Shown here: in pieces, positions 52,720-63,267 of the stretch
Position numbering within the stretch: the stretch's first letter is position 1
Layout of the letters: every line of letters starts with the position of its first letter
Assembly (NCBI GenBank): GCA_013388835.1
Contig: JACAEL010000055.1
Location: 21,979 to 85,978, forward strand
Source: Candidatus Thorarchaeota archaeon
Lineage (GTDB): Archaea; Asgardarchaeota; Thorarchaeia; Thorarchaeales; Thorarchaeaceae
Length of the DNA stretch: 64,000 nucleotides
Direction: 5' to 3'
Translations under genes and position numbers: made by a program
The notes under the pieces: generated by a model
The model's input: only the letters and a program-made list of their open reading frames with translations
What the model was told of the DNA's origin: nothing
Database searches by the model: none

Positions 52720-53910
52720 CTACTTGTGCAGCAGCTGGAGTATGTCCCCATCCTGCAGGGGATAGTTGAGCCCTACCTGTCTTCGCTTTATCTTGTCCTG
52801 TTCCCTCAGTATGATTGCTGCTCTGAATCTCTCCACGAACAGCTGTTTGTGGACCTTCGCTGCAGCATCCTCGACAACTGATCCCTCCGGCAGAACGAGC
52901 GGTTTCTCCTCTCTGGTCTTGCCAGGTATCTTGGTATAGACTCTAAGTATGTCAAGGTGTTCGTACATCATAGTTGTCATTACGCTGAGGTTCTCCTTCT
53001 TCAGGGCACTCACTGGTACCATGTCGAATCGGTCCCCGTACAAGTCCTTCAGCCTCTGGAACTGTGCTGCGGACCCAGGCATGTCTCCCTTTGTTGCGAT
53101 AATCAGAGCTCGTACGTAGGCAACACTTGTATCGAGCGCATCAGCAAGCTGTTGAAGCGTGGCCCCGGGCATTTGAAATCTCACTATTACATTGGTTATC
53201 CGTCGAGCCTGTAAGTAGTCCACCACCTCGTCTCTGGAGCCTGCGAAGTTGTGGATACCATATATCATGTGTCCCCCGAGACCGGTCCTCTCGACTCTCA
53301 CTGCCGTCTTGTCCTTGTTTAGTCGAATCCGGGCCCGGTCCAGTTCACCGAGAATCACGCTCATCTGCATCTCAATGTCCTGTGAGAGATCCACTACAAT
53401 TGCAATACAGTCTGTATTACGTGCCAGCGCAAGCGACTGCCGACCAATGGTCGAGTCGTAGTAGCCATCAAACATACCCGGCAGCTCAACCAGCTGAATA
53501 TTGACATCTTGGAAGGCCAGCATCGCGGGTGTGGGCACCGGAGTTGCAAAGGGGTAGTCCGCCACAAGGAGCTCGGCGCTTGTGACAGAGTTGATCAACG
53601 ACGACTTTCCGCTCTTAGTGAGTCCCACTAAGCATATCTGTCCTGCCCCCTCCTTCCTTATGACCCCCTCCTCGTTAGCCCCACCACTCCGCCTAGCCCG
53701 TTCCTGTTCTCTCTTCTTCTCAACCTCAGCTTTCAGTTTGGCCAGCTTTCGTCGGTAGTCCTTTATCATCCGTTCTGCGCCTTTGTGATTTGGCGCAAGT
53801 GCGAGTAGCTTTTGGAGTTCCACTATACGCTGCTCAAGGTCTTCCGTGTCTTCGTATATCTGCCTCTGCTTGTCAAACTCAGGGGTAACGTTGGTCGGCA
53901 CCCGCCTCAC
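52720..53910 (-). CDS. DRG-family GTPase with TGS domain
   Basis: A 396-aa Obg-like GTPase of the DRG family, ribosome-associated in eukaryotes. After a coiled helical N-terminus (about 20-70) come G1 GLTKSGKSSLIN (107-118 region), G3 ELPGMFDGYYD, and G4 ATKGD; the TGS domain is the last ~75 residues (from IPGKTREEKP). G1 has GLTKSGKS instead of the usual GFPSVGKS seen in most DRGs. It sits upstream of trmJ and downstream of trmY. Confidence 0.93.
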   Translation of the reverse strand: MRRVPTNVTPEFDKQRQIYEDTEDLEQRIVELQKLLALAPNHKGAERMIKDYRRKLAKLKAEVEKKREQERARRSGGANEEGVIRKEGAGQICLVGLTKSGKSSLINSVTSAELLVADYPFATPVPTPAMLAFQDVNIQLVELPGMFDGYYDSTIGRQSLALARNTDCIAIVVDLSQDIEMQMSVILGELDRARIRLNKDKTAVRVERTGLGGHMIYGIHNFAGSRDEVVDYLQARRITNVIVRFQMPGATLQQLADALDTSVAYVRALIIATKGDMPGSAAQFQRLKDLYGDRFDMVPVSALKKENLSVMTTMMYEHLDILRVYTKIPGKTREEKPLVLPEGSVVEDAAAKVHKQLFVERFRAAIILREQDKIKRRQVGLNYPLQDGDILQLLHK

Positions 53911-53935
53911 CTTTTGGGCAGCTCAATGTACTTCT

Positions 53936-54535
53936 CTATCCCTTATCGCGTATTATGAAGCTTTCTTCAGGTCTCACCACGTCCGCTGCGTGATTCACTT
54001 CGAGTATGAATCTCTCTGCTGACGATGGTCGCCATATGGGTGTCGTATCAGTACGCGAGAGTACGGCTCTGTGAAGGTGCAGTACATCATAGACGAAGAG
54101 TCCAGTCCCGCTGCTGGGCACTGTGCCGCAGGGAGCTTCCTCTGTAGCTAGGTAGACTCCACTTGAAGCCCACTCATCGAGTATACTCTCGAGTCGAGTC
54201 CTACAGACCACTATTCCGTTGTCCATCATGGCCTTCGACTCGTCTTCGATGCTCATGAGCAATCTATTCGCCTTCATCAGGAAAAAGGAGATTGATCGTT
54301 CGTCAGGTGAGACCCGACGCAGAGTCTTTCCGTCAAAGACAGTAGCACGAGTCTCGTCGGAAGCCCCCTGGGTCAGAATCACCATCACGGACCTGCGCAG
54401 ACCTCTTGACAAGAAGAGCCCGATGTTGACACACCTGCATGCTACAACAGTCTGCCAAGGGTTGAGCCCTCTCGCGACAGTATCACGACTGGTGGGAATC
54501 TCATCCAATGCAACCAGAAAGCCCCTCTTCTGCAT
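53936..54535 (-). CDS. TrmY-like tRNA pseudouridine-54 N1-methyltransferase
   Basis: A 199-aa SPOUT-class enzyme. ARGLNPWQTVVACRCVNIGLFLSRGLRR, FDGKTLRRVSPDERSISFFLMKA and SGTGLFVYDVLHLH match TrmY, which makes m1-pseudouridine at tRNA position 54 in archaea. The start at 54535 (MQKRGFLVAL) is preferred; a longer frame reaches the SRP54 stop. The gene is downstream of srp54 on the same strand, so likely in the same operon with drg and trmJ. Confidence 0.85.
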   Translation of the reverse strand: MQKRGFLVALDEIPTSRDTVARGLNPWQTVVACRCVNIGLFLSRGLRRSVMVILTQGASDETRATVFDGKTLRRVSPDERSISFFLMKANRLLMSIEDESKAMMDNGIVVCRTRLESILDEWASSGVYLATEEAPCGTVPSSGTGLFVYDVLHLHRAVLSRTDTTPIWRPSSAERFILEVNHAADVVRPEESFIIRDKG

Positions 54536-54555
54536 ATGCTTTTTCTCGAACAACA

Positions 54556-55896
54556 CTACATGCCAGGCAGCCCCGGAATGCCCGCCATTCCTCTCCTTGC
54601 CCTTCTCTGCCTACCGAATGTCTTTATCATCTTCTTTACGTTCTCATACTGCTTTAGGAGCTCACGTACATCACTCTGCCGCGTTCCCGAGCCCTTGGCA
54701 ATACGCTTGATTCTCGACGCCTTGATTATCTTCGGGTCATCCCTCTCATCCCGCGTCATCGAGTTGATGATGATCTCAAACTTCCTCAGGTTCTCCTCCT
54801 GCAACGCAGTCACATCCTCGGGAAGTTCGTACTTAAGACCAAGCATCTCCATGACCTTGCCGATGGGGCCCATCTTCTTGACTTGCTTGAGCTGCGCCAT
54901 CATGTCTGTCAGAGTCAGCTTGCCCTTCATCATCCTCATGGCGGCGTCCTCATCGAGTTCGAGCTGGGCCTCCTTCACTTTCTCGATGAGTCCCTGAATG
55001 TCAGACATACCAAGCAGCCGACCCGCGAACTTCGTCGGATTGAACGGCTCAATGGCGTCCATTCCCTCTCCCAATCCAATGAACTTGATGGGGGCCTTGG
55101 TCGCCGCCACGGCTGACAGAGCTCCACCACCCTTTGCTCCTCCGTCCAGCTTGGTGACAATTATCGACCCGATGCTGGTTGCTGACCTGAATGTTGATGC
55201 CTGTGCACCAGCCTGCTGTCCCAATGTGCCGTCCACTACCAGAACTATCTCCTGCGGGTTGATTGCCTTGGCAATGTCCTGCATCTCTTTGATTAGTCCG
55301 GTCTCCTCCCGATGTCGCCCTGAAGTGTCAACCAGAATCAACTCGACGCCGGCTTTCCTAAGCTCCTCGACACCCCTCTTGGCCAGCTTCGCTGCATTCT
55401 GTTCTCTCTCATCTCCGAAGAAGGGAATGTTTGACCTCTCCGCAAGCTGTTTCAGTTGGCTGTATGCTCCGGGTCTGAAGTTGTCTGCGCATACTACTCC
55501 TGTCCTCACTCCGCGCTTCTGGTAGTACCGAGCGAGCTTCCCTATTGTAGTAGTCTTGCCCGACCCCTGGATACCCACCATCATGACCACATTTGCTTTT
55601 CCCGGGTTAATAGTGAGCGGGACTGGTTTCTCCCCAAGGTAATACGCCAGACTGTCCCAAACGACCCTCACGACATGCTCGCGTCTTGATATGCCACGAG
55701 GCAGGGTCTCATCCAGTGCCTGTTTCCGGACCCTCTCGGTTATCGCCATCACCAGAGCGACATCCACGTCCGCCACAAGGAGTGCACGCTGGATGTCTTT
55801 GACCAGCTCATTGACTACCTCCTCGTCGATGATGCTGGCTCCCAGTATTCTCTTCAATGCGGAGTTCAGTGCCTTACCTAGTCCTTCAAGGACCAC
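54556..55896 (-). CDS. srp54: Signal recognition particle 54 kDa protein
   Basis: The GTPase that binds signal sequences and the SRP RNA. N domain (1-90), G domain with GIQGSGKTTTIGKLA (P-loop), VDTSGRHREE (G3), TKLDGGAKGGGAL (G4/G5 region), and a Met-rich M domain from about residue 320. Total 446 aa, normal length. It starts the srp54-trmY-drg-trmJ series on this strand. Confidence 0.97.
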   Translation of the reverse strand: MVLEGLGKALNSALKRILGASIIDEEVVNELVKDIQRALLVADVDVALVMAITERVRKQALDETLPRGISRREHVVRVVWDSLAYYLGEKPVPLTINPGKANVVMMVGIQGSGKTTTIGKLARYYQKRGVRTGVVCADNFRPGAYSQLKQLAERSNIPFFGDEREQNAAKLAKRGVEELRKAGVELILVDTSGRHREETGLIKEMQDIAKAINPQEIVLVVDGTLGQQAGAQASTFRSATSIGSIIVTKLDGGAKGGGALSAVAATKAPIKFIGLGEGMDAIEPFNPTKFAGRLLGMSDIQGLIEKVKEAQLELDEDAAMRMMKGKLTLTDMMAQLKQVKKMGPIGKVMEMLGLKYELPEDVTALQEENLRKFEIIINSMTRDERDDPKIIKASRIKRIAKGSGTRQSDVRELLKQYENVKKMIKTFGRQRRARRGMAGIPGLPGM

Positions 55897-56138
55897 CTTC
55901 TATCACCGCTCAACTGTTCCTCACCGGGCACACCATATCAACCTTCGCTTCGACACTCCTCCGACCATGTCCGCGGCCTGACTGACTGTTTCCGATGGGT
56001 CTCCGAAACGGCGTCTTGGTCACATTCGGTTCCCAAAGGTGAGCATCCCGCAACCTTATCGTGCGACCTACAGGGCTGTTGTGTAGCAGGGGAAGGTCTA
56101 AAACGTGGTTCTACGCCTCCGAGGTCGAGCTGATACGA

Positions 56139-56636
56139 ATGGCATGTGAAGAGAAGAGCGGCAAGATTAGAATCGTCAAGATTCGCAATGGGACTGTCAT
56201 CGATCACATTCGGGCAGGAATGGCTCTAGAGGTGCTTCAGATTCTAGGGATAACCGGCAAGGAGGGCCCTGTGGTGACCCTTGCCATGAACATCTCCAGC
56301 AATAGGATTGGCAGAAAGGACATCGTCAAGCTGGAGGACCACTTTCTTGAAGAACATGAGGTCGCAAGAATCGCCCTTGTGGCACCCGAAGCCACGATAA
56401 ACCTAATCAGTGAGTTTCAGGTAGTGAAGAAGACCCGGGTACAGCTGCCGGACACGCTGACTGACATCGTGATCTGCCCGAATGCGAGATGTATAACCAA
56501 TCAGGAGAGAGAGCCAGTGAAGCCAAGTTACCAAGTCGTTTCCCGCATGCCCATACGACTGAAATGCCTGTACTGCTGGAGTTTCATCGATGAGGATCAC
56601 ATTGTCCGCCAGTTCACAGAACACCATACCATCTAA
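56139..56636 (+). CDS. pyrI: Aspartate carbamoyltransferase regulatory chain
   Basis: A 165-aa allosteric subunit of ATCase. Nucleotide-binding domain with VIDHIRAGMALEVLQILG and NISSNRIGRKDIVKLE; zinc domain with CPNARC and CLYC, four cysteines that hold the contact with PyrB. The ATG at 56139 (MACEEK) removes 26 upstream residues in an open frame. No pyrB is adjacent, which is unusual because pyrB-pyrI is normally a pair. Confidence 0.94.
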   Translation: MACEEKSGKIRIVKIRNGTVIDHIRAGMALEVLQILGITGKEGPVVTLAMNISSNRIGRKDIVKLEDHFLEEHEVARIALVAPEATINLISEFQVVKKTRVQLPDTLTDIVICPNARCITNQEREPVKPSYQVVSRMPIRLKCLYCWSFIDEDHIVRQFTEHHTI

Positions 56637-56706
56637 TGTTTGCCATTCCTCCTGCCATCTATTCCAAACGCTTTTTTAGCACCATCTCGGAGCAGGAGAA
56701 GCACGC

Positions 56707-57054
56707 ATGAAACCTGCGCGGAGTGCGCCTATGGCCAACGAGAGAATTGCAGTGATTGGTGATCGCGACACGGTGACTGGTTTTCGTATGGTCGGTGTCA
56801 GAGATGTATCAACACCCAGCTCACCTGAAGAGACACGTCGCGCACTGCTGTCATTCTTTCGAGACCCCAATATGGGTCTGATAATAATCACGGAACGGCT
56901 GGCAGAAACCGTGAACGACACAATCCTAGAACTCGCGCAGTCACCGGTACCCGTAATTCTTCTGGTGCCCGACCGAAGGGGATCTACTGGGACACATGAA
57001 GCGGTCCTGCGAGAGCTGATTCGCCGAGCAGTTGGAATTGAGATAGGCATCTAG
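56707..57054 (+). CDS. atpF: A-type ATP synthase subunit F
   Basis: A 115-aa central-stalk subunit. [20 protein letters not shown] and [18 protein letters not shown] are the family blocks. Starts at 56707 or 56731 ([10 protein letters not shown]) are possible; a T-rich TATA-like element (about 56668-56679) favours the first. It ends 5 bases before the A subunit gene, and F-A-B order is usual in archaea. Confidence 0.92.
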   Translation: MKPARSAPMANERIAVIGDRDTVTGFRMVGVRDVSTPSSPEETRRALLSFFRDPNMGLIIITERLAETVNDTILELAQSPVPVILLVPDRRGSTGTHEAVLRELIRRAVGIEIGI

Positions 57055-57059
57055 TCGTC

Positions 57060-60000
57060 GTGGTGATAATAGTGACTGAGAATGTTGGAAGAATCGTGAA
57101 TATTGCTGGGCCTGTTGTGAAGTGTACTGGGCTGCCTGCAGTCCGTATGTATGAAGTGGTTCGTGTTGGAAATGAGAAACTGATTGGCGAAGTGATTGAA
57201 GTGGGCTGTGACGAGTTCACAGTTCAGGTCTATGAGGAGACCTCTGGTGTTTCTCCCGGTGAGCCTGTGGTTGCCACAGGTGGGCCACTCTCGGTTGAGC
57301 TGGGCCCGGGTCTTCTGGGGTCAATCTATGACGGCATCCAGAGACCACTACCAGACCTGAAATCACTCTCTGGTGACTTTATCACCCGTGGGCTAAATGT
57401 TGAAGGGCTGAACAAGGAGAAGAAGTGGCAGTTCAGACCAACCGTGGCGGTCAAGTCCAAGGTGAAACCCGGGGACGTGGTCGGGGAAGTTCCAGAGACA
57501 GGAATAATAACCTCGAAGATAATGGTCCCTGTGGGTATAGAAGGGGAAGTGGTGAGCATCGCTCCCCCGGGAGCGTACACTGTGGTTGAGCCTATCTGCA
57601 AGGTGAAGGACCGGCAAGGCGACATCCATGACGTGATCATGATGCAGCGAACTGCAGTCCGTGTAGGGCGCCCCTACAAGGAGCGTGTTCCGATGGACAC
57701 GCCGCTAGTCACTGGACAACGCGTGATTGACACATTCATGCCTCAAGCAAAGGGTGGGACTGGAGCAATCCCCGGTGGCTTTGGCACTGGAAAGTGCGTT
57801 CTTGGGAACACCCCTGTCCTGCTCGCTAACGGTCTGACAGTCCCAATCGAACAACTATACAGGGAACATCTCTCGACTGGCATAGTGACTGAAGACAGCG
57901 AGGACGAAACGCTTGTCCAGTTGAGAACTCCTCTTCATGTCATCTCTTTTGATGGGACTGGATACTCTTCCCAAAAGGCTACTCATGTGTATAGAGGAAC
58001 AACAAACCGTCTTGTACGGGTGGTGACCCATTCTGGAAGGTATGTTGTTGTCACGCCTGTACACAAGCTCTTCAGGTTTGACGGCTCTGCTATTGAGGAG
58101 GTAGAAGCAGGCCATCTGAGTGTTGGAGACCTCCTAGCTGTGCCTCGAAGACTGTCTCTCGAAGGAGAGGAAGTCCGCCTCGACGCATACGATGCGTTCC
58201 TGGACTATCGTGCTGCAGACCCCTCGGTCATTCAGTGGATGGCAGACACGATACAGGCCCTGAAGGCTACGATGACCACGAAAGAGATGGCCGAGTCACT
58301 CAACGTAAGTCATGATGTCCTCGCAGGATACAGCCAAGGACTCAACCCGCCAACGCTCAGATTCCTGGAACGCCTTGCAAGACTGGCTGGAGTCGACAGA
58401 GTGCCGGTACACAGCGTGAAACGGGGCAGTGGTTCCAAGCCGTTCCTAATCCCTCCAGCTGTCACTCCTGAGCTGGCAGAGTGGCTGGGCCTCTTCATAG
58501 CAGCTGGCCACTTCCAAGACGCTGAGCATAACATACGCTTCTCCAGTACCTCAGAGCGGACACTCAACCGGTTCGTCGAGCTGACACACCTCTTGTTCGG
58601 TCTCGAGGCTTCAATCATTCATGGCCCTCTCGACCACACGCCCTTCGCTGCAGTCAGGAGTTCAGGTCTCCGGGATCTTCTTCGTCATTTGGGTGTTTCC
58701 CGGACCGATAAGACGTATCGCGTTCGGATTCCTGTTTGCATCATGAAGTCCCCAGTCAGTATTGCAGTTCATTTCTTGGCTGGCTATTTCGCCGAGGGTG
58801 GGACAGTCTCCCGGCATGTACTGGGCATCTCCACAACAGGCATTGGCCTGCATACGGATGTGAGTTATCTCTTGACGCGTCTGGGGGTGCTCTACAAGTC
58901 ACGGCGAAAGTCGGGTCGTGGAGTCCTCGAACTGGACCGTGCCAGTGCCATTCAGATTGCAGACGTCTTCTTGGAGCACGGCGTCTTCAGTCATGATAGA
59001 ATTAACAAGCTGTACCAGTGTCTTGACTACTCCGCAGCCAGTCCCAGTGCGACCGACTTGACTCCCATCGCGCAGACAGTCTTGGCTTTCACTCACCCGC
59101 ATGCAGAACACTCTGAGGAATGTCATGTCTTGGGACCGCATGAGCAACCACACGGCAACTACACTGAGTTGGAAGACTCCCTCTCTGTGTGTATCACCGG
59201 GCGGCCAATGGAATCTATCTGGGTGCGTGCTCTGGACACGGACCAGAGCGCAGGAGGAATACTTCGCAATGCGCCTGAACTGACTGAAGAGGTCTACTTC
59301 GACAGGGTGGTAAAGATAGAGTCCTATGACTCGAAACAACCCGTGTTTGACATCACTGTGGAGGGTTCTCACAACTTCGTGGGCGGACATCTTCCCTTCA
59401 CTCTCCACAACACGGTCACCCTTCATCAGTTTGCCAAGTGGGCTGACGCACAGGTGGTTGTCTACGTCGGTTGTGGCGAACGTGGCAACGAGATGACCGA
59501 AGCGCTGGAGGAGTGGCCCCAGCTCAAGGACCCAAAGTCAGGACGCCCACTGATGGAACGTACAGTCCTGATAGCCAACACATCGAACATGCCTGTCGCA
59601 GCCCGAGAGGCATCAATCTATGTTGCTATCACCATTGCTGAGTACTTCAGAGACCAGGGCTTTGATGTTGCCCTAATGGCTGACTCCACATCGCGTTGGG
59701 CAGAGGCCCTCCGAGAGATATCCGGACGCCTAGGTCAGCTGCCTTCGGAGGAGGGCTATCCTGCCTATCTGGGCTCTCGTCTTGCTCAGTTCTACGAGCG
59801 GGGCGGTCGAATGAGAGTCTTGGGCTCTGACGAGCGCCTCGGTTCTGTCACTGTGTGTGGTGCAGTATCACCACCCGGTGGCGACTTCTCAGAGCCTGTT
59901 ACCCAAGCAACACTGAGAATTGTCAAGGTCTTCTGGGCGCTGGACAAGGACCTAGCGGCGCGCAGGTTCTTCCCGGCAATCAACTCACTCACCAGCTACT

Positions 60001-60485
60001 CCCTCTACATGAACAACTTGGAGTCCTGGCATAGGAGAGAACTCGGAGAGGACTGGCCCGAACTGGTCAAGGAGGCCATGGCAATACTTCAGAAGGACCA
60101 AGAACTCAGGGAGATTGTCCAGCTAGTAGGTCCTGATGCATTGCCGGAGTCCGAACGTGCGACTCTCGAGGCGGCGCGTATGATCAAGGAGGACTTTCTG
60201 ACACAGAGTGCAATCCATGAGATTGACACATTCTGTCCTATCAGGAAGACATACCGCATGCTCAGAGTCATAGTGACATTTGCGCGCAGGATGGCAGAGG
60301 CAGTCAAGGCAGGGGCACATGTTCGTAGGATTCTTGAGTTCAGTGTCTTGGACAACATTGCGCGAATGAAGATTGCACCTTGGGACAGTTTTGATAAGAC
60401 CATGGATGCCATTGAGAAGAAGATGAACAGTGAATTTGACACGCTGACCAGAGAGATGGTTGAAGCGGGAACGGCACCCCCCTGA
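57060..60485 (+). CDS. atpA: A-type ATP synthase catalytic subunit A, with intein
   Basis: The 1141-aa precursor contains a 602-residue catalytic A subunit and a 539-residue intein. The N-extein has [20 protein letters not shown] and the P-loop GGFGTGK; the C-extein resumes with [28 protein letters not shown] and continues to [30 protein letters not shown], the nucleotide-binding and catalytic region. Splicing joins K245 to T785 to rebuild GGFGTGKT, so ATP binding depends on intein removal. The start is GTG, 5 bases after atpF. It hydrolyses or makes ATP in the membrane A-ATPase. Confidence 0.97.
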   Translation: MVIIVTENVGRIVNIAGPVVKCTGLPAVRMYEVVRVGNEKLIGEVIEVGCDEFTVQVYEETSGVSPGEPVVATGGPLSVELGPGLLGSIYDGIQRPLPDLKSLSGDFITRGLNVEGLNKEKKWQFRPTVAVKSKVKPGDVVGEVPETGIITSKIMVPVGIEGEVVSIAPPGAYTVVEPICKVKDRQGDIHDVIMMQRTAVRVGRPYKERVPMDTPLVTGQRVIDTFMPQAKGGTGAIPGGFGTGKCVLGNTPVLLANGLTVPIEQLYREHLSTGIVTEDSEDETLVQLRTPLHVISFDGTGYSSQKATHVYRGTTNRLVRVVTHSGRYVVVTPVHKLFRFDGSAIEEVEAGHLSVGDLLAVPRRLSLEGEEVRLDAYDAFLDYRAADPSVIQWMADTIQALKATMTTKEMAESLNVSHDVLAGYSQGLNPPTLRFLERLARLAGVDRVPVHSVKRGSGSKPFLIPPAVTPELAEWLGLFIAAGHFQDAEHNIRFSSTSERTLNRFVELTHLLFGLEASIIHGPLDHTPFAAVRSSGLRDLLRHLGVSRTDKTYRVRIPVCIMKSPVSIAVHFLAGYFAEGGTVSRHVLGISTTGIGLHTDVSYLLTRLGVLYKSRRKSGRGVLELDRASAIQIADVFLEHGVFSHDRINKLYQCLDYSAASPSATDLTPIAQTVLAFTHPHAEHSEECHVLGPHEQPHGNYTELEDSLSVCITGRPMESIWVRALDTDQSAGGILRNAPELTEEVYFDRVVKIESYDSKQPVFDITVEGSHNFVGGHLPFTLHNTVTLHQFAKWADAQVVVYVGCGERGNEMTEALEEWPQLKDPKSGRPLMERTVLIANTSNMPVAAREASIYVAITIAEYFRDQGFDVALMADSTSRWAEALREISGRLGQLPSEEGYPAYLGSRLAQFYERGGRMRVLGSDERLGSVTVCGAVSPPGGDFSEPVTQATLRIVKVFWALDKDLAARRFFPAINSLTSYSLYMNNLESWHRRELGEDWPELVKEAMAILQKDQELREIVQLVGPDALPESERATLEAARMIKEDFLTQSAIHEIDTFCPIRKTYRMLRVIVTFARRMAEAVKAGAHVRRILEFSVLDNIARMKIAPWDSFDKTMDAIEKKMNSEFDTLTREMVEAGTAPP
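57795..59411 (+). other. Intein in AtpA (between P-loop Lys and Thr)
   Basis: A 539-aa in-frame insertion beginning with Cys ([10 protein letters not shown]) and ending HN, followed by Thr as the +1 nucleophile. Splicing blocks: N-terminal Cys; [17 protein letters not shown] (the block B region with its His); the C-terminal block ending PFTLHN. A DOD endonuclease region has LGLFIAAGH (first motif, acidic residue lost) and LAGYFAEGG (second motif, Glu kept). Between them and the N-part is an HTH-like segment, [17 protein letters not shown]. The insertion site is the P-loop, a known hot spot in archaeal A-ATPases. Confidence 0.95.
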
Positions 60486-60536
60486 GATGAAGCGGGCTGT
60501 TTTCATCGTCTGGTTCAGCACAGGACTCTGATTGAA

Positions 60537-61088
60537 ATGAGCAATAGAGATGCTCTTGCTGAACTCCACAGGGAGATTGAAGAATGTGTCAGGTGTCCGT
60601 TGTACCTGACCCGCAACCGAGCGGTCCCTGGAGAAGGTCCTATAGATGCGAAGATCATGCTTGTAGGAGAGGCGCCGGGTGCCGCTGAGGATGAGACAGG
60701 CCGTCCCTTTGTTGGGAGGTCTGGCATGCTACTGACCAGACTGTTGAAGGAGATTGGCATTGGCCGAGAAGATGTGTTCATCACGTCAGTCCTAAAGTCC
60801 CGACCGCCAAGGAATCGTGTGCCTAATCACTCTGAAATAGACGCGTGTATGCCTTATCTCATGCGACAGCTGGCCATAATCAATCCCCGAGTGGTCGTAT
60901 TGCTGGGGGGAATAGCTGTTTCCTCTCTAATTGGACCATGGAAGATTTCAGAGGCCCATGGTCGCTTCTATGAGACTGAAGAACGACTCTTCTTCATTAC
61001 ATACCACCCCTCGGCGGTACTTCGCTCTCCTCAGCTCGTGGAAACAATGAGGGCCGACTTCCGACTACTCGCCAAGGAGCTCACATAG
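60537..61088 (+). CDS. Uracil-DNA glycosylase family 4, one cluster Cys replaced
   Basis: A 183-aa DNA repair enzyme that removes uracil. Motifs: CVRCPLYLTR (two N-terminal cluster cysteines), GEAPGAAEDETGRPFVG (motif I), and HPSAVLRSP (motif II). In family 4 the third cluster ligand is usually in a KCRPP context; here the residues are LKSRPPRNR, so that Cys is Ser, while a later C in IDACMPYL is kept. The Fe-S cluster may therefore be unstable, three-ligand or absent. It starts 51 bases after atpA, between ATPase genes. Confidence 0.92.
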   Translation: MSNRDALAELHREIEECVRCPLYLTRNRAVPGEGPIDAKIMLVGEAPGAAEDETGRPFVGRSGMLLTRLLKEIGIGREDVFITSVLKSRPPRNRVPNHSEIDACMPYLMRQLAIINPRVVVLLGGIAVSSLIGPWKISEAHGRFYETEERLFFITYHPSAVLRSPQLVETMRADFRLLAKELT

Positions 61089-61145
61089 TCCCTTCAACTT
61101 CGTGGGAGATATATCCCATCAGCATCACTAACATCCGGACGAGAG

Positions 61146-61649
61146 ATGCTCACCGACACAGTCCTGCTACTGCAGACACCGCCCCTTGAGAACCCTCTTC
61201 AGGGTTGGCTGGATGTAATGACCCTCGTACTCAACATCGGCTATGCACTGGCCACCAGAGGCTATCTTCTCCTCATACTCGTCGGATTCGCGCTGTACGT
61301 CACTGGCGTCAGCGATGTGCTTGCGAAAGTGATAGTTGGTGCTGGAATCTTCATCTACTTCTTTGGTCCATTTGTGATTGGGCAGGTGGTCGGATTCGTT
61401 GGAGTTGAGCCAGTCACCAGTGAAACCGCACGACTGATTTGGCAGTCTGTGATGGGCATGCCCGACGTGGACCTTGTCTACATGGTGTTGGTAGTGAGCG
61501 ACCTAGTGGCATCTGTATGTGTCTTGGCAGGAGCGATTCTGTACTTCACGCCAAGCACCAATGACCTCCGGTCAAGAGGACAGTCACTGATTGTGAGGTC
61601 GCTGATGTTCGCTCCTGTGCTTGCATACCTGCATATCTTTCCCTGGTAG
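61146..61649 (+). CDS. Hypothetical membrane protein inside the ATPase gene cluster
   Basis: A 167-aa protein with about four hydrophobic segments (for example YLLLILVGFALYVTGVSDVLA, VIVGAGIFIYFFGPFVIGQVV, and LVVSDLVASVCVLAGAILYF). It has no family I recognise and no charged pattern typical of the ATPase membrane subunits. It lies after the uracil-DNA glycosylase gene and before atpB. An assembly or accessory role for the ATPase is possible from position only. Confidence 0.75.
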   Translation: MLTDTVLLLQTPPLENPLQGWLDVMTLVLNIGYALATRGYLLLILVGFALYVTGVSDVLAKVIVGAGIFIYFFGPFVIGQVVGFVGVEPVTSETARLIWQSVMGMPDVDLVYMVLVVSDLVASVCVLAGAILYFTPSTNDLRSRGQSLIVRSLMFAPVLAYLHIFPW

Positions 61650-61735
61650 GTCCTTGCGGTCTTCAGGACAACTCTTAAATCGACGCCATCGTGGGTGTCC
61701 ACAGCTGGTCCCAAATCGCACAGGCGGTGTCACGG

Positions 61736-63133
61736 ATGCCGAACAAGTCCTCTATTACCTATCGCACAGTATCCGATGTGAGCGGTCCGCTTCTTGTTGT
61801 TGATAGCATCCATGAAGTGGCGTACAATGAAGTAGTGCGTATCCTGTCTCCTAGTGGCGAAATGCTGACCGGAACTGTGCTGGAAACAGGTCGTGGTCGA
61901 GCAGTAATCCAGGTGTTTGAGGGGACGAGTGGACTTGATACTGACAAGACTGCGGTGCGGTTCACCGGTGAAACACTGAAACTACCCGTTTCCACGGAGA
62001 TTCTCGGTAGAGTGCTGGATGGCTCAGGCCGTCCTCTCGACAAAGGCCCTCCTCTGACAGCAGAGGACCATTGGGACATCTACGGCTCTCCAATCAACCC
62101 CTATGCGAGGCAGTACCCACGACAGCCAATCCAGACTGGTCTGTCTGTGATTGACGGTCTCAATACACTTGTCCGTGGCCAGAAACTCCCCATCTTCTCC
62201 GGATCCGGGCTGCCTCACAATCGAATCGCTGCGCAGATTGTCCGTCAGGCGAAGATTCCCGGCGAGGAGGGCGACTTCGCCATAGTGTTCGCTGCCATGG
62301 GTATCACTGCTACGGAGGCCCAGTACTTCATGAGTTCTTTCGAGGAGACCGGGGCTCTTGAGCACACCACTCTGTTCCTGAATCTTGCAGATGACCCGGC
62401 CATCGAGAGGATAATCACGCCCCGAGCAGCTCTGACTGCTGCAGAGTATCTTGCCTATGAGTCAGATATGCATGTGCTTGTGATTCTCACCGACATGACT
62501 AACTATGCTGAAGCGCTGAGGGAGATTAGCGCAGCAAGGTCGGAGGTGCCCGGTCGTAGAGGTTATCCTGGTTATCTCTACACGGACCTGAGCCTGATAT
62601 ACGAACGTGCAGGCAGAATCCATGGTCGTAAGGGCACGATAACTCAGATGCCCATTCTGTCGATGCCACAGGACGACATGACCCATCCGATTCCTGACCT
62701 GACCGGGTATATCACCGAGGGGCAATTGCCTCTCAGCAGGGCACTGCACAGGCGCGGCATATATCCTCCGATAGACCCCGGTCCGTCACTGAGCCGGCTG
62801 ATGAAGGAGGGGATTGGAGAAGGAATGACGCGCTTTGACCACAAAGAGGTGCAAGCGCAGCTCTACTATGCCTACTCTGAGGGTCGCGACCTTCGTGATC
62901 TTGTAGCGGTTGTGGGTTCAGAGGCACTGACCGAGCGAGACCAGAAGTACCTGAAGTTTGCTGACCGATTCGAAGAGGAGTTCATCAACCAAGATGAGCA
63001 TGAGGACCGGTCTTTCGAACAGACACTGGACATTGGATGGACGCTTCTGAGTGAATTCCCTGAGAGAGAGCTCAAGCGATGCGACCCCGAAACCATATCA
63101 TGGGCAAAAGGGAAGGGCATCTATAGGTGTTAG
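61736..63133 (+). CDS. atpB: A-type ATP synthase subunit B
   Basis: The non-catalytic nucleotide-binding subunit of the A1 head. [78 protein letters not shown] and [19 protein letters not shown] are signature regions. The ATG at 61736 (MPNKSS) gives 465 aa, the usual length; an upstream GTG adds 15 residues. It follows atpA after an interruption of two unrelated genes. Confidence 0.96.
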   Translation: MPNKSSITYRTVSDVSGPLLVVDSIHEVAYNEVVRILSPSGEMLTGTVLETGRGRAVIQVFEGTSGLDTDKTAVRFTGETLKLPVSTEILGRVLDGSGRPLDKGPPLTAEDHWDIYGSPINPYARQYPRQPIQTGLSVIDGLNTLVRGQKLPIFSGSGLPHNRIAAQIVRQAKIPGEEGDFAIVFAAMGITATEAQYFMSSFEETGALEHTTLFLNLADDPAIERIITPRAALTAAEYLAYESDMHVLVILTDMTNYAEALREISAARSEVPGRRGYPGYLYTDLSLIYERAGRIHGRKGTITQMPILSMPQDDMTHPIPDLTGYITEGQLPLSRALHRRGIYPPIDPGPSLSRLMKEGIGEGMTRFDHKEVQAQLYYAYSEGRDLRDLVAVVGSEALTERDQKYLKFADRFEEEFINQDEHEDRSFEQTLDIGWTLLSEFPERELKRCDPETISWAKGKGIYRC

Positions 63134-63267
63134 CCTTGTTCCATTCTTTGCCGACTGGTCCAGTTTCACACGCGGTGACACACAGTCGCACCAGACCTCT
63201 ACATCACTCATAGGGACGCTATGACCGTCTGCTTCAGAGGCACCTCACTGCAGTTTTGGGGCGCCTT

